64,000 nt of DNA from contig JAEZKP010000101.1 in the NCBI GenBank assembly GCA_023436145.1, positions 1 to 64,000 of the forward strand. Direction: 5' to 3'. Both the position numbers and the translations under genes were made by a program. The DNA comes from Fibrobacterota bacterium (lineage in GTDB: Bacteria; Fibrobacterota; Chitinivibrionia; Chitinivibrionales; Chitinispirillaceae). Each line of letters opens with the position of its first letter. The stretch's first letter is position 1. Below are positions 54,003 to 63,067 of the stretch, in pieces. Below the pieces are notes generated by a model. It did no database searches and was not told where the DNA came from. It was given only the letters and a program-made list of their open reading frames with translations.

Positions 54003-55205
54003 TTAAATTATCCCTTTCTTTCTCAAGTAGTGAAGGTAAATATCCTGATGAGTCTGTACCATAGTGGCCACTGTAAAGTTTTTTTCAAACCGTCTTCGGG
54101 CCTCTACAGCTAAACGCTGTCTTAACACACCGTTTTCTAACATCTTACATATGGCCTGGGCAAGGTGTACCGGTGAAGCCGGAGGCACCAGAATTCCACT
54201 CTCTCCATCAGCAATTGCCTGGGGAATACCACCAACTCTAGTTGCCACTATAGGTCTTTGACATGACATTGCCTCCAGTAATGACATGGGCAAGCCCTCC
54301 CAAACCGAAGAAAGCACATAAACATCTAATAAATTAAGAATATCGCCTATATCCAGCCTGGGACCCAGAAAGTTGACACTTCTACTAACCCCCAGCATTT
54401 CTGCCTCCCTCTCCAATATTTCCCTCTGGGTTCCCCTACCGGCAATAATAAACCCTGTGAATGGAAATTTCTGCAATATCAAAGGTACCGCTCTGATCAG
54501 ATGAATCAGACCTTTCTGGACCTCCAGACGTACTACAGTGCCTATCAGAAACTCAAAGTGCAAAAGACCCATCTCTTTTTTTTTCTTTTTAATTTCGGTT
54601 TCCGTTTTCAGTGCAATACTGCTGATTCCATTGCTGATCACCTGAATCTTTCTTTTATCGATTTTTTCAAATCGTATTAAATTCTCTCTTGTCTCCTCTG
54701 TAACTGCTATTATTCTATTGATAAAACTGGAGATAATTTTTTCGGCCAGCATATAACGGGTTTTGTCTGGAAATGTTCTGGCATGATCGGTATGAATTCT
54801 TATCGGGACCTTTTTTATAACTGAAGCGATGATTCCATCTATCGAAGCATTGATATTGTGGGTGTGTACGATTTGTGGCTTAAATTCCTCTATTACTGGT
54901 AAAATTTTAAGAAATGCCAGATAATCCTTTTTCTTCGAGTTTAATTCGAATATCCTTATATTCTGTTTTTCCAGCTCTGCTGCGAGATCTCCCTTGAAAT
55001 GGATACAACACACTGCAGGAATAAATTTCTGCTTATCTAAATGCATGCAGAGCTGGACAATCACCCTTTCCAGTCCACCTATCCCCAAATTTGAAGTAAT
55101 AAATAATACCCGGATTTTACTCTCTGTCAGCTGCATTTCCTTTTTCCGTAATTTACTACCCGCATCTGTCTTTTTTGGGGCCTCTATAAATTGTGAACCA
55201 CACAC
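54003..55205 (-). CDS. Glycosyltransferase, family 4 (GT-B)
   Basis: A 400-residue GT4 enzyme with LFITSNLGIGGLERVIVQL near its start, VHTHNINASIDGI, HTDHARTFP, GTVVRLEVQKG and the SSVWEGLPMSLLEAMSCQRPIVATRVGGI block carrying the E-x7-E motif. It has no signal peptide and is peripheral on the inner membrane. A GTG start at 55205 has AAGGA nine bases before it; an ATG at 55136 is an alternative that would remove 23 polar residues. It lies 25 bases after the phosphatase gene on the same strand, so the two are likely cotranscribed. Confidence 0.87.
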   Translation of the reverse strand: MCGSQFIEAPKKTDAGSKLRKKEMQLTESKIRVLFITSNLGIGGLERVIVQLCMHLDKQKFIPAVCCIHFKGDLAAELEKQNIRIFELNSKKKDYLAFLKILPVIEEFKPQIVHTHNINASIDGIIASVIKKVPIRIHTDHARTFPDKTRYMLAEKIISSFINRIIAVTEETRENLIRFEKIDKRKIQVISNGISSIALKTETEIKKKKKEMGLLHFEFLIGTVVRLEVQKGLIHLIRAVPLILQKFPFTGFIIAGRGTQREILEREAEMLGVSRSVNFLGPRLDIGDILNLLDVYVLSSVWEGLPMSLLEAMSCQRPIVATRVGGIPQAIADGESGILVPPASPVHLAQAICKMLENGVLRQRLAVEARRRFEKNFTVATMVQTHQDIYLHYLRKKGII

Positions 55206-55230
55206 CCTTTCTTCCTTGTTATTTGCTTAA

Positions 55231-55872
55231 CTAAACACTTGCTTTCTCTGAACTGATGGCCCGCGGATACTGTGATAATTTTTTCATGCCATAATCAGCA
55301 TCGATCCTTTTTGCTAAACGCTCAACGCAGACCGCTATCTCTTTAAAACATCTGATAAAATCGTCTTTTTGCTTTCCATAAGGGTCTTCAATATTAAAAT
55401 TGAAACAAATCGGTGAAGTAAAAGCTTTCAGCAAAAAAATCCGTTCTTTGTATACTGGAAACCTTTTCCACAGCTCAATACAATGGTTAAAATGCATGCA
55501 CAAAATCAGATCTGCTTCTTTCAGAGACTGCCATGTAGTTTTTCGGGAATGATGATTGCTGAGATCCACTTTGAATAGAGCTGCTGCCCTCACTGCCTCA
55601 ACTGGGGAAGTGATTCCATCATTGGCAAAAATACCGCTGGAAGAAACATTGAGCTGAAAGCCTTCTTTTTGAAATACCGCAGAGGCATACTTCTCTGCAA
55701 ATACACTTCTGCAAATATTACCATAACAGATAAATTCTATGGTCTTTATTTCTGGGGATAGATAATTACTTTTGCATCTGCTGTAATATAAGATAGTATT
55801 TAAGATGTTTCTGCATTTTCTTAGAGGAACTGAGAGTATTGAATTGCAACTCCGGTTTTCTGCTGTATCCAT
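55231..55872 (-). CDS. Low-molecular-weight protein tyrosine phosphatase
   Basis: A 213-residue LMW-PTP. The P-loop C49-Y-G-N-I-C-R55-S and the general acid D163 in IEDPYG are present. The catalytic part starts around residue 44, so there is an extra ~43-residue basic, cysteine-containing N-terminal extension; no internal ATG gives the usual ~155-residue form. Such phosphatases (Wzb/Etp type) dephosphorylate the tyrosine kinase that controls polysaccharide chain length. No tyrosine kinase gene is in this window. It is the first gene of a unit with the downstream GT4. Confidence 0.85.
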   Translation of the reverse strand: MDTAENRSCNSILSVPLRKCRNILNTILYYSRCKSNYLSPEIKTIEFICYGNICRSVFAEKYASAVFQKEGFQLNVSSSGIFANDGITSPVEAVRAAALFKVDLSNHHSRKTTWQSLKEADLILCMHFNHCIELWKRFPVYKERIFLLKAFTSPICFNFNIEDPYGKQKDDFIRCFKEIAVCVERLAKRIDADYGMKKLSQYPRAISSEKASV

Positions 55873-56070
55873 TTTTTTATGCTCAGTTCTTTTTTTTCAC
55901 CACCTGAAAAAATCACCTGTAACTATTAATGGAAGCATCTACTGTACCATGTTTAAATTGTGGGAGGCCTTTTTATGGGAAAGAGTGGCAAATTAATTGC
56001 AGGAAAACTATTGAAGAATCAAACTAATAACTCTTGATTTTTCTTTTCCCCTTTGGAGTTCTAAAAACAA

Positions 56071-57237
56071 ATGAGCATTTTAATTTACATTCCGTATTCT
56101 ACAAATATCGGCTATGCTATTAGCCCTCTAGAATCAACTTTCTACCAAATGGCCAAAAACATTTTCACCCACGACAATAAAATTCATTTTCTTTACAAAG
56201 ATGTATCCGGTGGAACTCCAAAATCACTACCTGACTCATTCTCCAATATCATAAGCCTGAATGACCAGCAATTCCCCGCAAGAATTCATTCTGTTTGCAA
56301 CTATATTCAAAAAAATTCCATCAAGACACTTTTCGGTCTCGATCTGACCGTTAGACATCTTTTCTATAAACCCTTTCGCAGCGCCGGGCTGAAAAAAATC
56401 ATTGCCTACTGGGGTGCTCCGATGAGTGACATCTCTTCTTTTTCTAAATTATTACTCAAAAAAATCGAGGTATCCCTGAACCGCTATAAACCCGATCACT
56501 TCATCTTCGAATCAAATATCATGGCCAGATTCGCTATTTCTGGCAGAGGGATACCTGCTTCCAGAGTCAGTGTGGTTAATCTGGGAGTAGATACTGCCAG
56601 ATTTTCCCCCTCAGCAGATAAATCCTTCGCTTACAGCACCTTCAAAATCCCTTCAGAAAGACAAATCATTTTTTATTCCGGACACATGGAAGAAAGAAAA
56701 GGAGTTCATATCCTTCTAAAAGCTGCTTCCACACTGGTAAACCACTACCATCGAAACGATGTGCACTTTCTGATTGCCGGAAATAAAAATGGTGACGAAG
56801 CAAGATTCTTTCCACTTTTCAAAGGCACTACAGCTGAAAAGCACATCACCTTTGCCGGTTATAGAGACGATATACATCAGATAATTCCCTGCTGTTATAC
56901 CGGGGTCATCGCCTCCAGTGGCTGGGACTCATTCCCCAGATCTGCTCTGGAAATGGCCTCTTGCGGCTTGCCTCTTGTCGTATCCAATCTGCATGGACTT
57001 CCGGAAACAATCGAAAATAATATCACCGGATTTCTCTTTAATACCGCAGACCATCTGGATCTTTGCGCAAAAATCATGAAACTTCTGGATAAGCAATCTC
57101 TGCAAAAATCCATGTCTTACGCCGCAAGAACCAGAATGCTGCAGAAATTTACTTTTCAGCATCAGATAGATAAACTGACCGGTATTGTGAACACCCTGAT
57201 AAATGAACGGAAATCAACACCAGAATGCCTATGCTAA
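56071..57237 (+). CDS. Glycosyltransferase, family 4 (GT-B)
   Basis: A 388-residue GT4 protein. Donor-side motifs are IIFYSGHMEERKGVHILLKAA, HFLIAGNKNGDE, FAGYRDDIHQIIP and SSGWDSFPRSALEMASCGLPLVVSNLHGLPETI (with E-x7-type motif). The N-terminal part (LIYIPYSTNIGYAISPLE) is the acceptor domain. It is the first gene of a plus-strand group that continues with the polymerase gene, which it overlaps by 13 bases. Confidence 0.86.
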   Translation: MSILIYIPYSTNIGYAISPLESTFYQMAKNIFTHDNKIHFLYKDVSGGTPKSLPDSFSNIISLNDQQFPARIHSVCNYIQKNSIKTLFGLDLTVRHLFYKPFRSAGLKKIIAYWGAPMSDISSFSKLLLKKIEVSLNRYKPDHFIFESNIMARFAISGRGIPASRVSVVNLGVDTARFSPSADKSFAYSTFKIPSERQIIFYSGHMEERKGVHILLKAASTLVNHYHRNDVHFLIAGNKNGDEARFFPLFKGTTAEKHITFAGYRDDIHQIIPCCYTGVIASSGWDSFPRSALEMASCGLPLVVSNLHGLPETIENNITGFLFNTADHLDLCAKIMKLLDKQSLQKSMSYAARTRMLQKFTFQHQIDKLTGIVNTLINERKSTPECLC

Positions 57238-58508
57238 ATAAAACCTCCAAAATTCAATTATCATTAAATAGATTTTTCCCCTATTTAAAAAACGTCAATT
57301 TCGGAATATTTCTTATCTGTACACACATTTTTCTGGATTTGGCCGCTTTTCAGCAATTGGTGGATTTTGTCAATCCACTCAAAATACCTCTGATAGCCTC
57401 AATTTTGACCACAGCTTATGCTCTCTTTCTTATTTCGAGCAGAAAGTTTAAACCTTTTTCCAGTAAATTATCCGGCAGCTTTACCCTGCTTTTTGTTTTC
57501 ATACTCATATATTCCATGATGAGCTCCATTAACATCGATTACCGTAACAATGGATTAAAACTTTTCTTTGTCTATTATTCAAACTTTGTGATTGCATCCT
57601 GCTGTGTAAAGAATATCCGTCAGATCAGCCTGATTCTAGATGCTTTCCTTCTGGCTATCCTTCATGCCTGCTATCATGGTATCCGCCAGGGCGGATTGAT
57701 ATGGTCAAGTAAATGGCTGGGGGATGAAAATGAGATCTCGATTATAGTCGTCTGTGCAATTCCCTATGCCTTCATGATGTTTTTACTCTATAAAAATCTG
57801 ATCAGAAAAATCCTCTATGGCTTCTCTTTGGGAGTTTTTCTGACCATGATTATCGTAGCCAACTCCCGTGGTGGTGCCGTAGCACTAATTATCTGTGGTT
57901 TTTTCTGCTGGACCTGCATCGAAAAAAAGCTCCGTGCTCTTCTGATTATCACTACCGCCTCTTTAGCTATTCTTTTCTTTGCACCCCAGAAGTGGTTTAC
58001 CGAATTAAAAACCATTCAGCAGGGCACAACCGAATCTACTGCTTTTGATCGGACCTACGGATGGAAACTGGCTGGCCTCATGTTTAAAGATTATCCGATT
58101 TTAGGTGTCGGAATGTTCAATTATGCCGAATTTTATGTCCCTTACAATCTGCAATACAGAATTAAAGCAGACAGACACCCTAAAAGAGATCCCCAAATTA
58201 AGCGGGTAGCACACTCCACTCCTATAGAGTGGATCGCAGAAACCGGAATCATTGGTTCAGTTATCTTTTCCACTATGCTTTTTTCCCTGTATTCCAACTG
58301 GAAAATGCTGAATGCCCGCTGTAAAAATAACTCCATCGAAACAATTCATTTCCTCAAAGTACTTAATAATGCCACTGCTATTTCGCTTATCGGGTTCTGG
58401 ACAGGCGCATTATTTGTGTCAGTACTCATCTGGCCATTCCTGTGGACTGTGATTCTATTTAGTGAAATGAGTACAAATGTATTAAAAACAGTTAAACCTG
58501 ACGAATAA
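57225..58508 (+). CDS. O-antigen polymerase/ligase-like membrane protein (Wzy/WaaL family)
   Basis: A 427-residue polytopic protein with ~10-12 helices. The large periplasmic loop with GVGMFNYAEFY and the following HSTPIEWIAETGIIGSVIFSTM are typical of the O-antigen ligase/polymerase (Wzy_C) superfamily. It would join lipid-linked repeat units or pass them to an acceptor in the periplasm. Polymerase versus ligase cannot be told from sequence reading. It starts inside the end of the GT4 gene upstream, and the next GT begins five bases after it. Confidence 0.88.
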   Translation: MPMLNKTSKIQLSLNRFFPYLKNVNFGIFLICTHIFLDLAAFQQLVDFVNPLKIPLIASILTTAYALFLISSRKFKPFSSKLSGSFTLLFVFILIYSMMSSINIDYRNNGLKLFFVYYSNFVIASCCVKNIRQISLILDAFLLAILHACYHGIRQGGLIWSSKWLGDENEISIIVVCAIPYAFMMFLLYKNLIRKILYGFSLGVFLTMIIVANSRGGAVALIICGFFCWTCIEKKLRALLIITTASLAILFFAPQKWFTELKTIQQGTTESTAFDRTYGWKLAGLMFKDYPILGVGMFNYAEFYVPYNLQYRIKADRHPKRDPQIKRVAHSTPIEWIAETGIIGSVIFSTMLFSLYSNWKMLNARCKNNSIETIHFLKVLNNATAISLIGFWTGALFVSVLIWPFLWTVILFSEMSTNVLKTVKPDE

Positions 58509-58513
58509 CCGGG

Positions 58514-59755
58514 ATGCCACTTACCATGAAAATATACATTTTCAATGAGCATTACCCCAGCCCCTTTAAACCCTACTTTACTACCCAGTTCGAACAATTT
58601 CTAAAAGACAAACACAAGCTACGTATATTTGCCCTGGGGCACCACCCAGGACAGATCGAGTCAAAAGTAATAAATCTGGGACTTGACAAGATTACCAGTT
58701 ACCTGCCGACTACTCTTCACAGCCTGCCCCGCTTCTTTTACAAGAGCATAATCTCATTTTTAAGAAACCCTGAAAAAAGAATTCCTGCTGCTTTAAAAGT
58801 TACTGTTCCCAACCTTTCCTTTAAACGAAATATTACAAATATCATCCGGATGCTTCAACTCCCTCTCTCTCCTCCTGATCTTTGTCTGGTACATAACCTG
58901 CTTACTATGCGCAGCCTGATTTTTCTTCGTAATCTCTATCCCTCAACTCCGGTGGCGCTTTACTATCATGGTGGGGAGGTGGCAGGTGTGAAAAATATTA
59001 GTTACCATGAAGCTGCTGGCATTTTTAAGGCAGCTGATTTTGTTTTCACCAATACCCAAAGTTCCAAAGAGCATGCAATCAGCAGAGGATGTCCAAAAGA
59101 AAAAATTTCCATCATACCTGTAGGTTTCAACATCGAAGAATTCAACCCTGAAGAGCAGAGGGAATACCGCAGAGGTGGTGTCTTGCGTTTGCTTTCTGTC
59201 GGTCGGATGAGCGAGGAAAAGGGATTTATCTACGCATTGGAAGGACTAAACCGACTGATGGCTCAGGGATTTTTTGATTGGAGTTATAAAATTATTGGTG
59301 GCGGACCACTGGAAAAACAATTGCAATCTTTTACCGGGAAAAATAACCTTTCAGAAAAAGTGAAATTTCCGGGAATAGTATCCAGAGAAACTCTATTTTC
59401 TGAGCTCATGCAGGCAGATGCGCTCCTTCTTCCAAGTATAATTGTCGGTACCTGGCAGGAAAATCAGGCATGTGTGGTGCAGGAAGCAATGCTTATGAAA
59501 ACTATTGTGATCACCACCTCCACTGGTGGTGTACCAGAGTCTATTGCTCCTCAGATGGTTCGTTTCAGCATCCCACCAAAAAATCCTTCCGCCATCGCCC
59601 AAAGCATAAAACAACTTTTTTCACTGGATCAATCTCAATGGCAGCTCTTAGGAAAAGCCTGCAGAAATTTTGCAATCACACATTACGACATTTCCCGTTT
59701 AAATAAACAGCTTATTGAAACTGTTTCATCTCAATCCACAATTAGCTTTCCTTAA
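58514..59755 (+). CDS. Glycosyltransferase, family 4 (GT-B), colanic-acid type
   Basis: A 413-residue GT4 with the typical IFNEHYPSPFKPYFTTQFE start, LYYHGGEVAGVKNI, SVGRMSEEKGFIYALEGL, IIGGGPLEKQL and a long PSIIVGTWQENQACVVQEAMLMK block (E-x7-E present). This type resembles WcaL/AmsK exopolysaccharide transferases. ATGs at 58514 and 58526 are both possible. It follows the polymerase gene by five bases; 111 bases then separate it from the ABC transporter. Confidence 0.87.
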   Translation: MPLTMKIYIFNEHYPSPFKPYFTTQFEQFLKDKHKLRIFALGHHPGQIESKVINLGLDKITSYLPTTLHSLPRFFYKSIISFLRNPEKRIPAALKVTVPNLSFKRNITNIIRMLQLPLSPPDLCLVHNLLTMRSLIFLRNLYPSTPVALYYHGGEVAGVKNISYHEAAGIFKAADFVFTNTQSSKEHAISRGCPKEKISIIPVGFNIEEFNPEEQREYRRGGVLRLLSVGRMSEEKGFIYALEGLNRLMAQGFFDWSYKIIGGGPLEKQLQSFTGKNNLSEKVKFPGIVSRETLFSELMQADALLLPSIIVGTWQENQACVVQEAMLMKTIVITTSTGGVPESIAPQMVRFSIPPKNPSAIAQSIKQLFSLDQSQWQLLGKACRNFAITHYDISRLNKQLIETVSSQSTISFP

Positions 59756-59866
59756 AAGGCACAATAATTGATACTATTTTTTCATCGATATGCAAGCACT
59801 AAAAACAGACATTCACTGCCTTTGTAAACTCCTTCCCGTCATTGGCAGTAACACCGGAAAAAGTCT

Positions 59867-61663
59867 ATGTATATTGTAACAGTTATACAAAAATCCCTTT
59901 CCCTTTTCTCCAATAAACAAAGATTCTCATTCGCCTTATTGATGATTTTCTTTTTATTTTCCGCTCTTGTACAGGTCCTGGGTATTGCCAGTATTGGACC
60001 ATTTATTACACTTCTATCCAATCTGGAAGCGATCAGCACCCATAAAATCCTTTCTTTCTTTTACAACACTTTCGGTTTCAGCTCATCCAAAGATTTCGTT
60101 GTGGCTGTCGCCTTTCTTTCTTTATTTCTCATGATCTTTGCTAATCTCATTTCGGTTCTTACACTCTGGTTACTGATCCGCTTTACCATTGTTATTGGAG
60201 GTGATATCCAGCGCCGTCTTCTGGAGAACCTGATGTTCCGACCCTATCTTTTTCACAAATCAAGTAATTATACTGAATCCATCTCACTTATAAGTCAACA
60301 AGCCCCCCGCTTTGTTTATATGGTAATTCAATCAATACTTCTATTATTCAGTAACCTTTTTGTCGCTCTGGTGATTTTAGCTGGTCTTATTTATCTCAAC
60401 CCAATGGTTGTTCTCTTAACTGGTGTCCTTTTGGGATCAACATATCTGATTACCTATATCTTGCTAAAAAAGTCTCTGAAAAAACATGGAAATATCCTTT
60501 CGGAGAAAAACTCCTTAACTCAGAAAATCCTCTCCGAAGCTTTTATAGGAATAAAGGAAGTTATTCTAAATCAGTTGCAAAAGCTTTTTATAGAAAATTT
60601 CAGAAAAATCAACCTGAAAGGACTCCACTCCACATCTTTTATTACCCTCAGTGGAGATATTCCCAAATTTGTGATCGAAACGGTGGCGTTCGGTGTCATT
60701 TTCATCTCTGCAATCATAATTTTACTTAACGATTATGACGCTCAATCCATTGTTCCTCTGTTAAGTATCTATGCCATCGCAGGATACAAACTGATTCCAA
60801 CAATGCACCAGATATATAAGTCCATCTCAGCACTGAGTGCTCATGGCGAGGTTTCATTTGTACTGTTTAACGAACTGAACACAGAATGCTTTGTTGATTA
60901 TCAAAACGCCAATACCGGTTTTACCACTGTCAAAACAATTCAACTGCAGAATATATTTTTCAAATACCCCTCCTCCAGAAATTACACCCTGGAAAACATC
61001 AACATATCATTTCATCACAATATGATAAACACCATAGCCGGCCATTCAGGATCAGGTAAATCCACATTGGTTGATGTGCTCCTTGGGTTGCTTAAACCAG
61101 AATCAGGCTATGTTTTGGTAAACGATAATCATGCCGATGAACAAACATTAATTCAGCTGCAACGCTCAACCGGTTATGTCCCTCAACAGATCTTCATTCT
61201 CGATGATTCCGTGATTGCCAATATCGCTTTCGGTGTAGATAAAGATCTGGTCAATGAAGCAGAAGTTATCCGTGCACTTCAACAGGCAAATGCCTGGAGT
61301 TTCGTAGAAAATCTGCCACAGGGTATTCACACAAAGCTGGGCCAGGATGGTAAACTATTAAGTGGTGGACAGCGGCAGAAAATAGGCATCGCCAGAAGCC
61401 TCTACAGAAATCCAAAACTTCTCATCCTGGATGAACCAACCAGTGCCCTTGACATAGAATCAGAGTACGATTTCATGATGCTTTTGTGTAATCTCAGAAA
61501 GCATGTTTTCATAATTGTCATCTCTCACCGGCCTTCAGCTTTGAAATATTCTGATCTTATTACTCTCATGGACCATGGAAAAATCGAGTCACATGGGACA
61601 TTTCAACAGCTTAAAATGTCCAGTCCGATTTTTACCAGCATTCTGGAAAAAAGTACTCTTTAA
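59867..61663 (+). CDS. ABC transporter (fused TMD-NBD), flippase-like
   Basis: A 598-residue half-transporter working as a dimer. The transmembrane domain (about 20-320) has six helices. The nucleotide-binding domain has the Walker A GHSGSGKS at 392-399, a Q-loop VPQQIFIL, the signature LSGGQRQKIG, Walker B LLILDEPTSALD and an H-loop VISHRP, so it is complete. It resembles PglK/MsbA exporters that flip lipid-linked oligosaccharide, and its neighbours are polysaccharide genes. No Wzx is seen in the window, so this may take that role (inference). It ends 15 bases before the next glycosyltransferase start. Confidence 0.9.
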   Translation: MYIVTVIQKSLSLFSNKQRFSFALLMIFFLFSALVQVLGIASIGPFITLLSNLEAISTHKILSFFYNTFGFSSSKDFVVAVAFLSLFLMIFANLISVLTLWLLIRFTIVIGGDIQRRLLENLMFRPYLFHKSSNYTESISLISQQAPRFVYMVIQSILLLFSNLFVALVILAGLIYLNPMVVLLTGVLLGSTYLITYILLKKSLKKHGNILSEKNSLTQKILSEAFIGIKEVILNQLQKLFIENFRKINLKGLHSTSFITLSGDIPKFVIETVAFGVIFISAIIILLNDYDAQSIVPLLSIYAIAGYKLIPTMHQIYKSISALSAHGEVSFVLFNELNTECFVDYQNANTGFTTVKTIQLQNIFFKYPSSRNYTLENINISFHHNMINTIAGHSGSGKSTLVDVLLGLLKPESGYVLVNDNHADEQTLIQLQRSTGYVPQQIFILDDSVIANIAFGVDKDLVNEAEVIRALQQANAWSFVENLPQGIHTKLGQDGKLLSGGQRQKIGIARSLYRNPKLLILDEPTSALDIESEYDFMMLLCNLRKHVFIIVISHRPSALKYSDLITLMDHGKIESHGTFQQLKMSSPIFTSILEKSTL

Positions 61664-61678
61664 TAAAACAATAAAATC

Positions 61679-62992
61679 ATGAAAATCGCCATACTCAGTC
61701 TGTCTTCCGATGCCGGACATACAAACATACTGTTACACATAGGTAAATTATTACAGGATAATGGTATAAGTGTCAGATTCTTTGGTTCCTCAGAGAACAA
61801 TTTTTTATGCCAGTATAGAAATATCAGCTATTCTACATTTTATGTTGGGAGACCACCCGATCACATTAAAAATTTAGCTAAACTGTCGGCGACATCCAGA
61901 TTCTGGAGAGATGCAATTATAACAAAATGGTTCTATATAAACTATTATGAAAAGGAAAACTACTTTGGCATTTGCAAACAAGAGCAACTGTTTGAATTGG
62001 TGCAAGACTTCAAGCCGTCCGCTATTCTTGCCGACAGCCACCAATTTACTGCATCCAGTGAGCTTATTGCTTCTAAACTAAACTGCCCACTGATATTTAA
62101 TAGCGCTTATGGAAGTTATTCGATGTTTCAATCTGAACATCATTTAACCAATTTTCCGTTCAACCCCTTTACCGGAGCACTTTTGGCCATACTTAAAAAA
62201 CTTCTGGGTAAAGGCTTAACAGAGTATACCAGATTATTTAATAACCGTAAATTCAATTCCGATCAGTATATCAACAATTTTCTCACCGATTACTGGAACA
62301 GGTATCTGAAAACAAATCTTTCTGGATCACCTAAACTGACTATCTCCTCCGGAACAGGCATTTTGGAAAAAAAATACTTATATGAACACATTTCTATTCC
62401 AGATCATGTCTTTCAGGTGGGACCAGTCGCTTACTCACCTACACATCTTCTTAGTGATGATTTGTCGGACTGGCTCTACCTTAATTCCAGATCTGTAATA
62501 TTCGTATGCCTTGGAACTATGGTCAAAGGAGTATTCCCTTTTTTCAACCACATTGTCCAGGCTGCGGTCACGCAAGGCTACAGGGTACTATGGTCATATT
62601 ATGAAAAGCCCTGGAAAAACTCTATGGATTCAGCCGACTTGCGCTGGGAAAAATGGGTGCCGCAACTCGATATACTGGCTCATGAAAATGTGGAAATTTT
62701 CATCTCTCATTGCGGTTCAGGTGCAATAAGACAAGCTCTCTGGTTCTGCAAACCTGTAATCAGCATCCCTTTTCTCTGGGACCAATTCTACAATGCCTGG
62801 GTTATAGAAAAACTTTGCGGAATTCCCCCCCTCAATAAAGAAAACATCACTGTAAAGTCGATTATCTCCCGTATTAGAACTGTGCAGTCCAACATAACAA
62901 GATTTCAACAGATCTGTACTGAATTTAGAAGCAATGAGGGTAGTAAATTACTTATTAATAGGATTGTAAAGCACATTAATTCAAATCAATAA
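61679..62992 (+). CDS. Glycosyltransferase, family 1-like (MGT/UGT type)
   Basis: A 437-residue GT-B protein. The C-terminal motif FISHCGSGAIRQALWFCKPVIS, followed by IPFLWDQFYNAW, is the donor-binding signature of macrolide/UDP-glycosyl transferases. VFVCLGTMVKGVFP and the ILSLSSDAGHTNILLHIGK start fit the fold. These enzymes often act on lipids or small molecules rather than growing polysaccharide, which is worth noting in view of the nearby assembly line. Substrate unknown. It lies 15 bases after the ABC transporter and is the last gene of its unit. Confidence 0.85.
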   Translation: MKIAILSLSSDAGHTNILLHIGKLLQDNGISVRFFGSSENNFLCQYRNISYSTFYVGRPPDHIKNLAKLSATSRFWRDAIITKWFYINYYEKENYFGICKQEQLFELVQDFKPSAILADSHQFTASSELIASKLNCPLIFNSAYGSYSMFQSEHHLTNFPFNPFTGALLAILKKLLGKGLTEYTRLFNNRKFNSDQYINNFLTDYWNRYLKTNLSGSPKLTISSGTGILEKKYLYEHISIPDHVFQVGPVAYSPTHLLSDDLSDWLYLNSRSVIFVCLGTMVKGVFPFFNHIVQAAVTQGYRVLWSYYEKPWKNSMDSADLRWEKWVPQLDILAHENVEIFISHCGSGAIRQALWFCKPVISIPFLWDQFYNAWVIEKLCGIPPLNKENITVKSIISRIRTVQSNITRFQQICTEFRSNEGSKLLINRIVKHINSNQ

Positions 62993-63067
62993 CCAGTTTT
63001 TACATTAACATCTGTCTCTATGCAGCCGATATTTTCATGCTTGTTCCGCTTCGTATCTGAATTTCCC

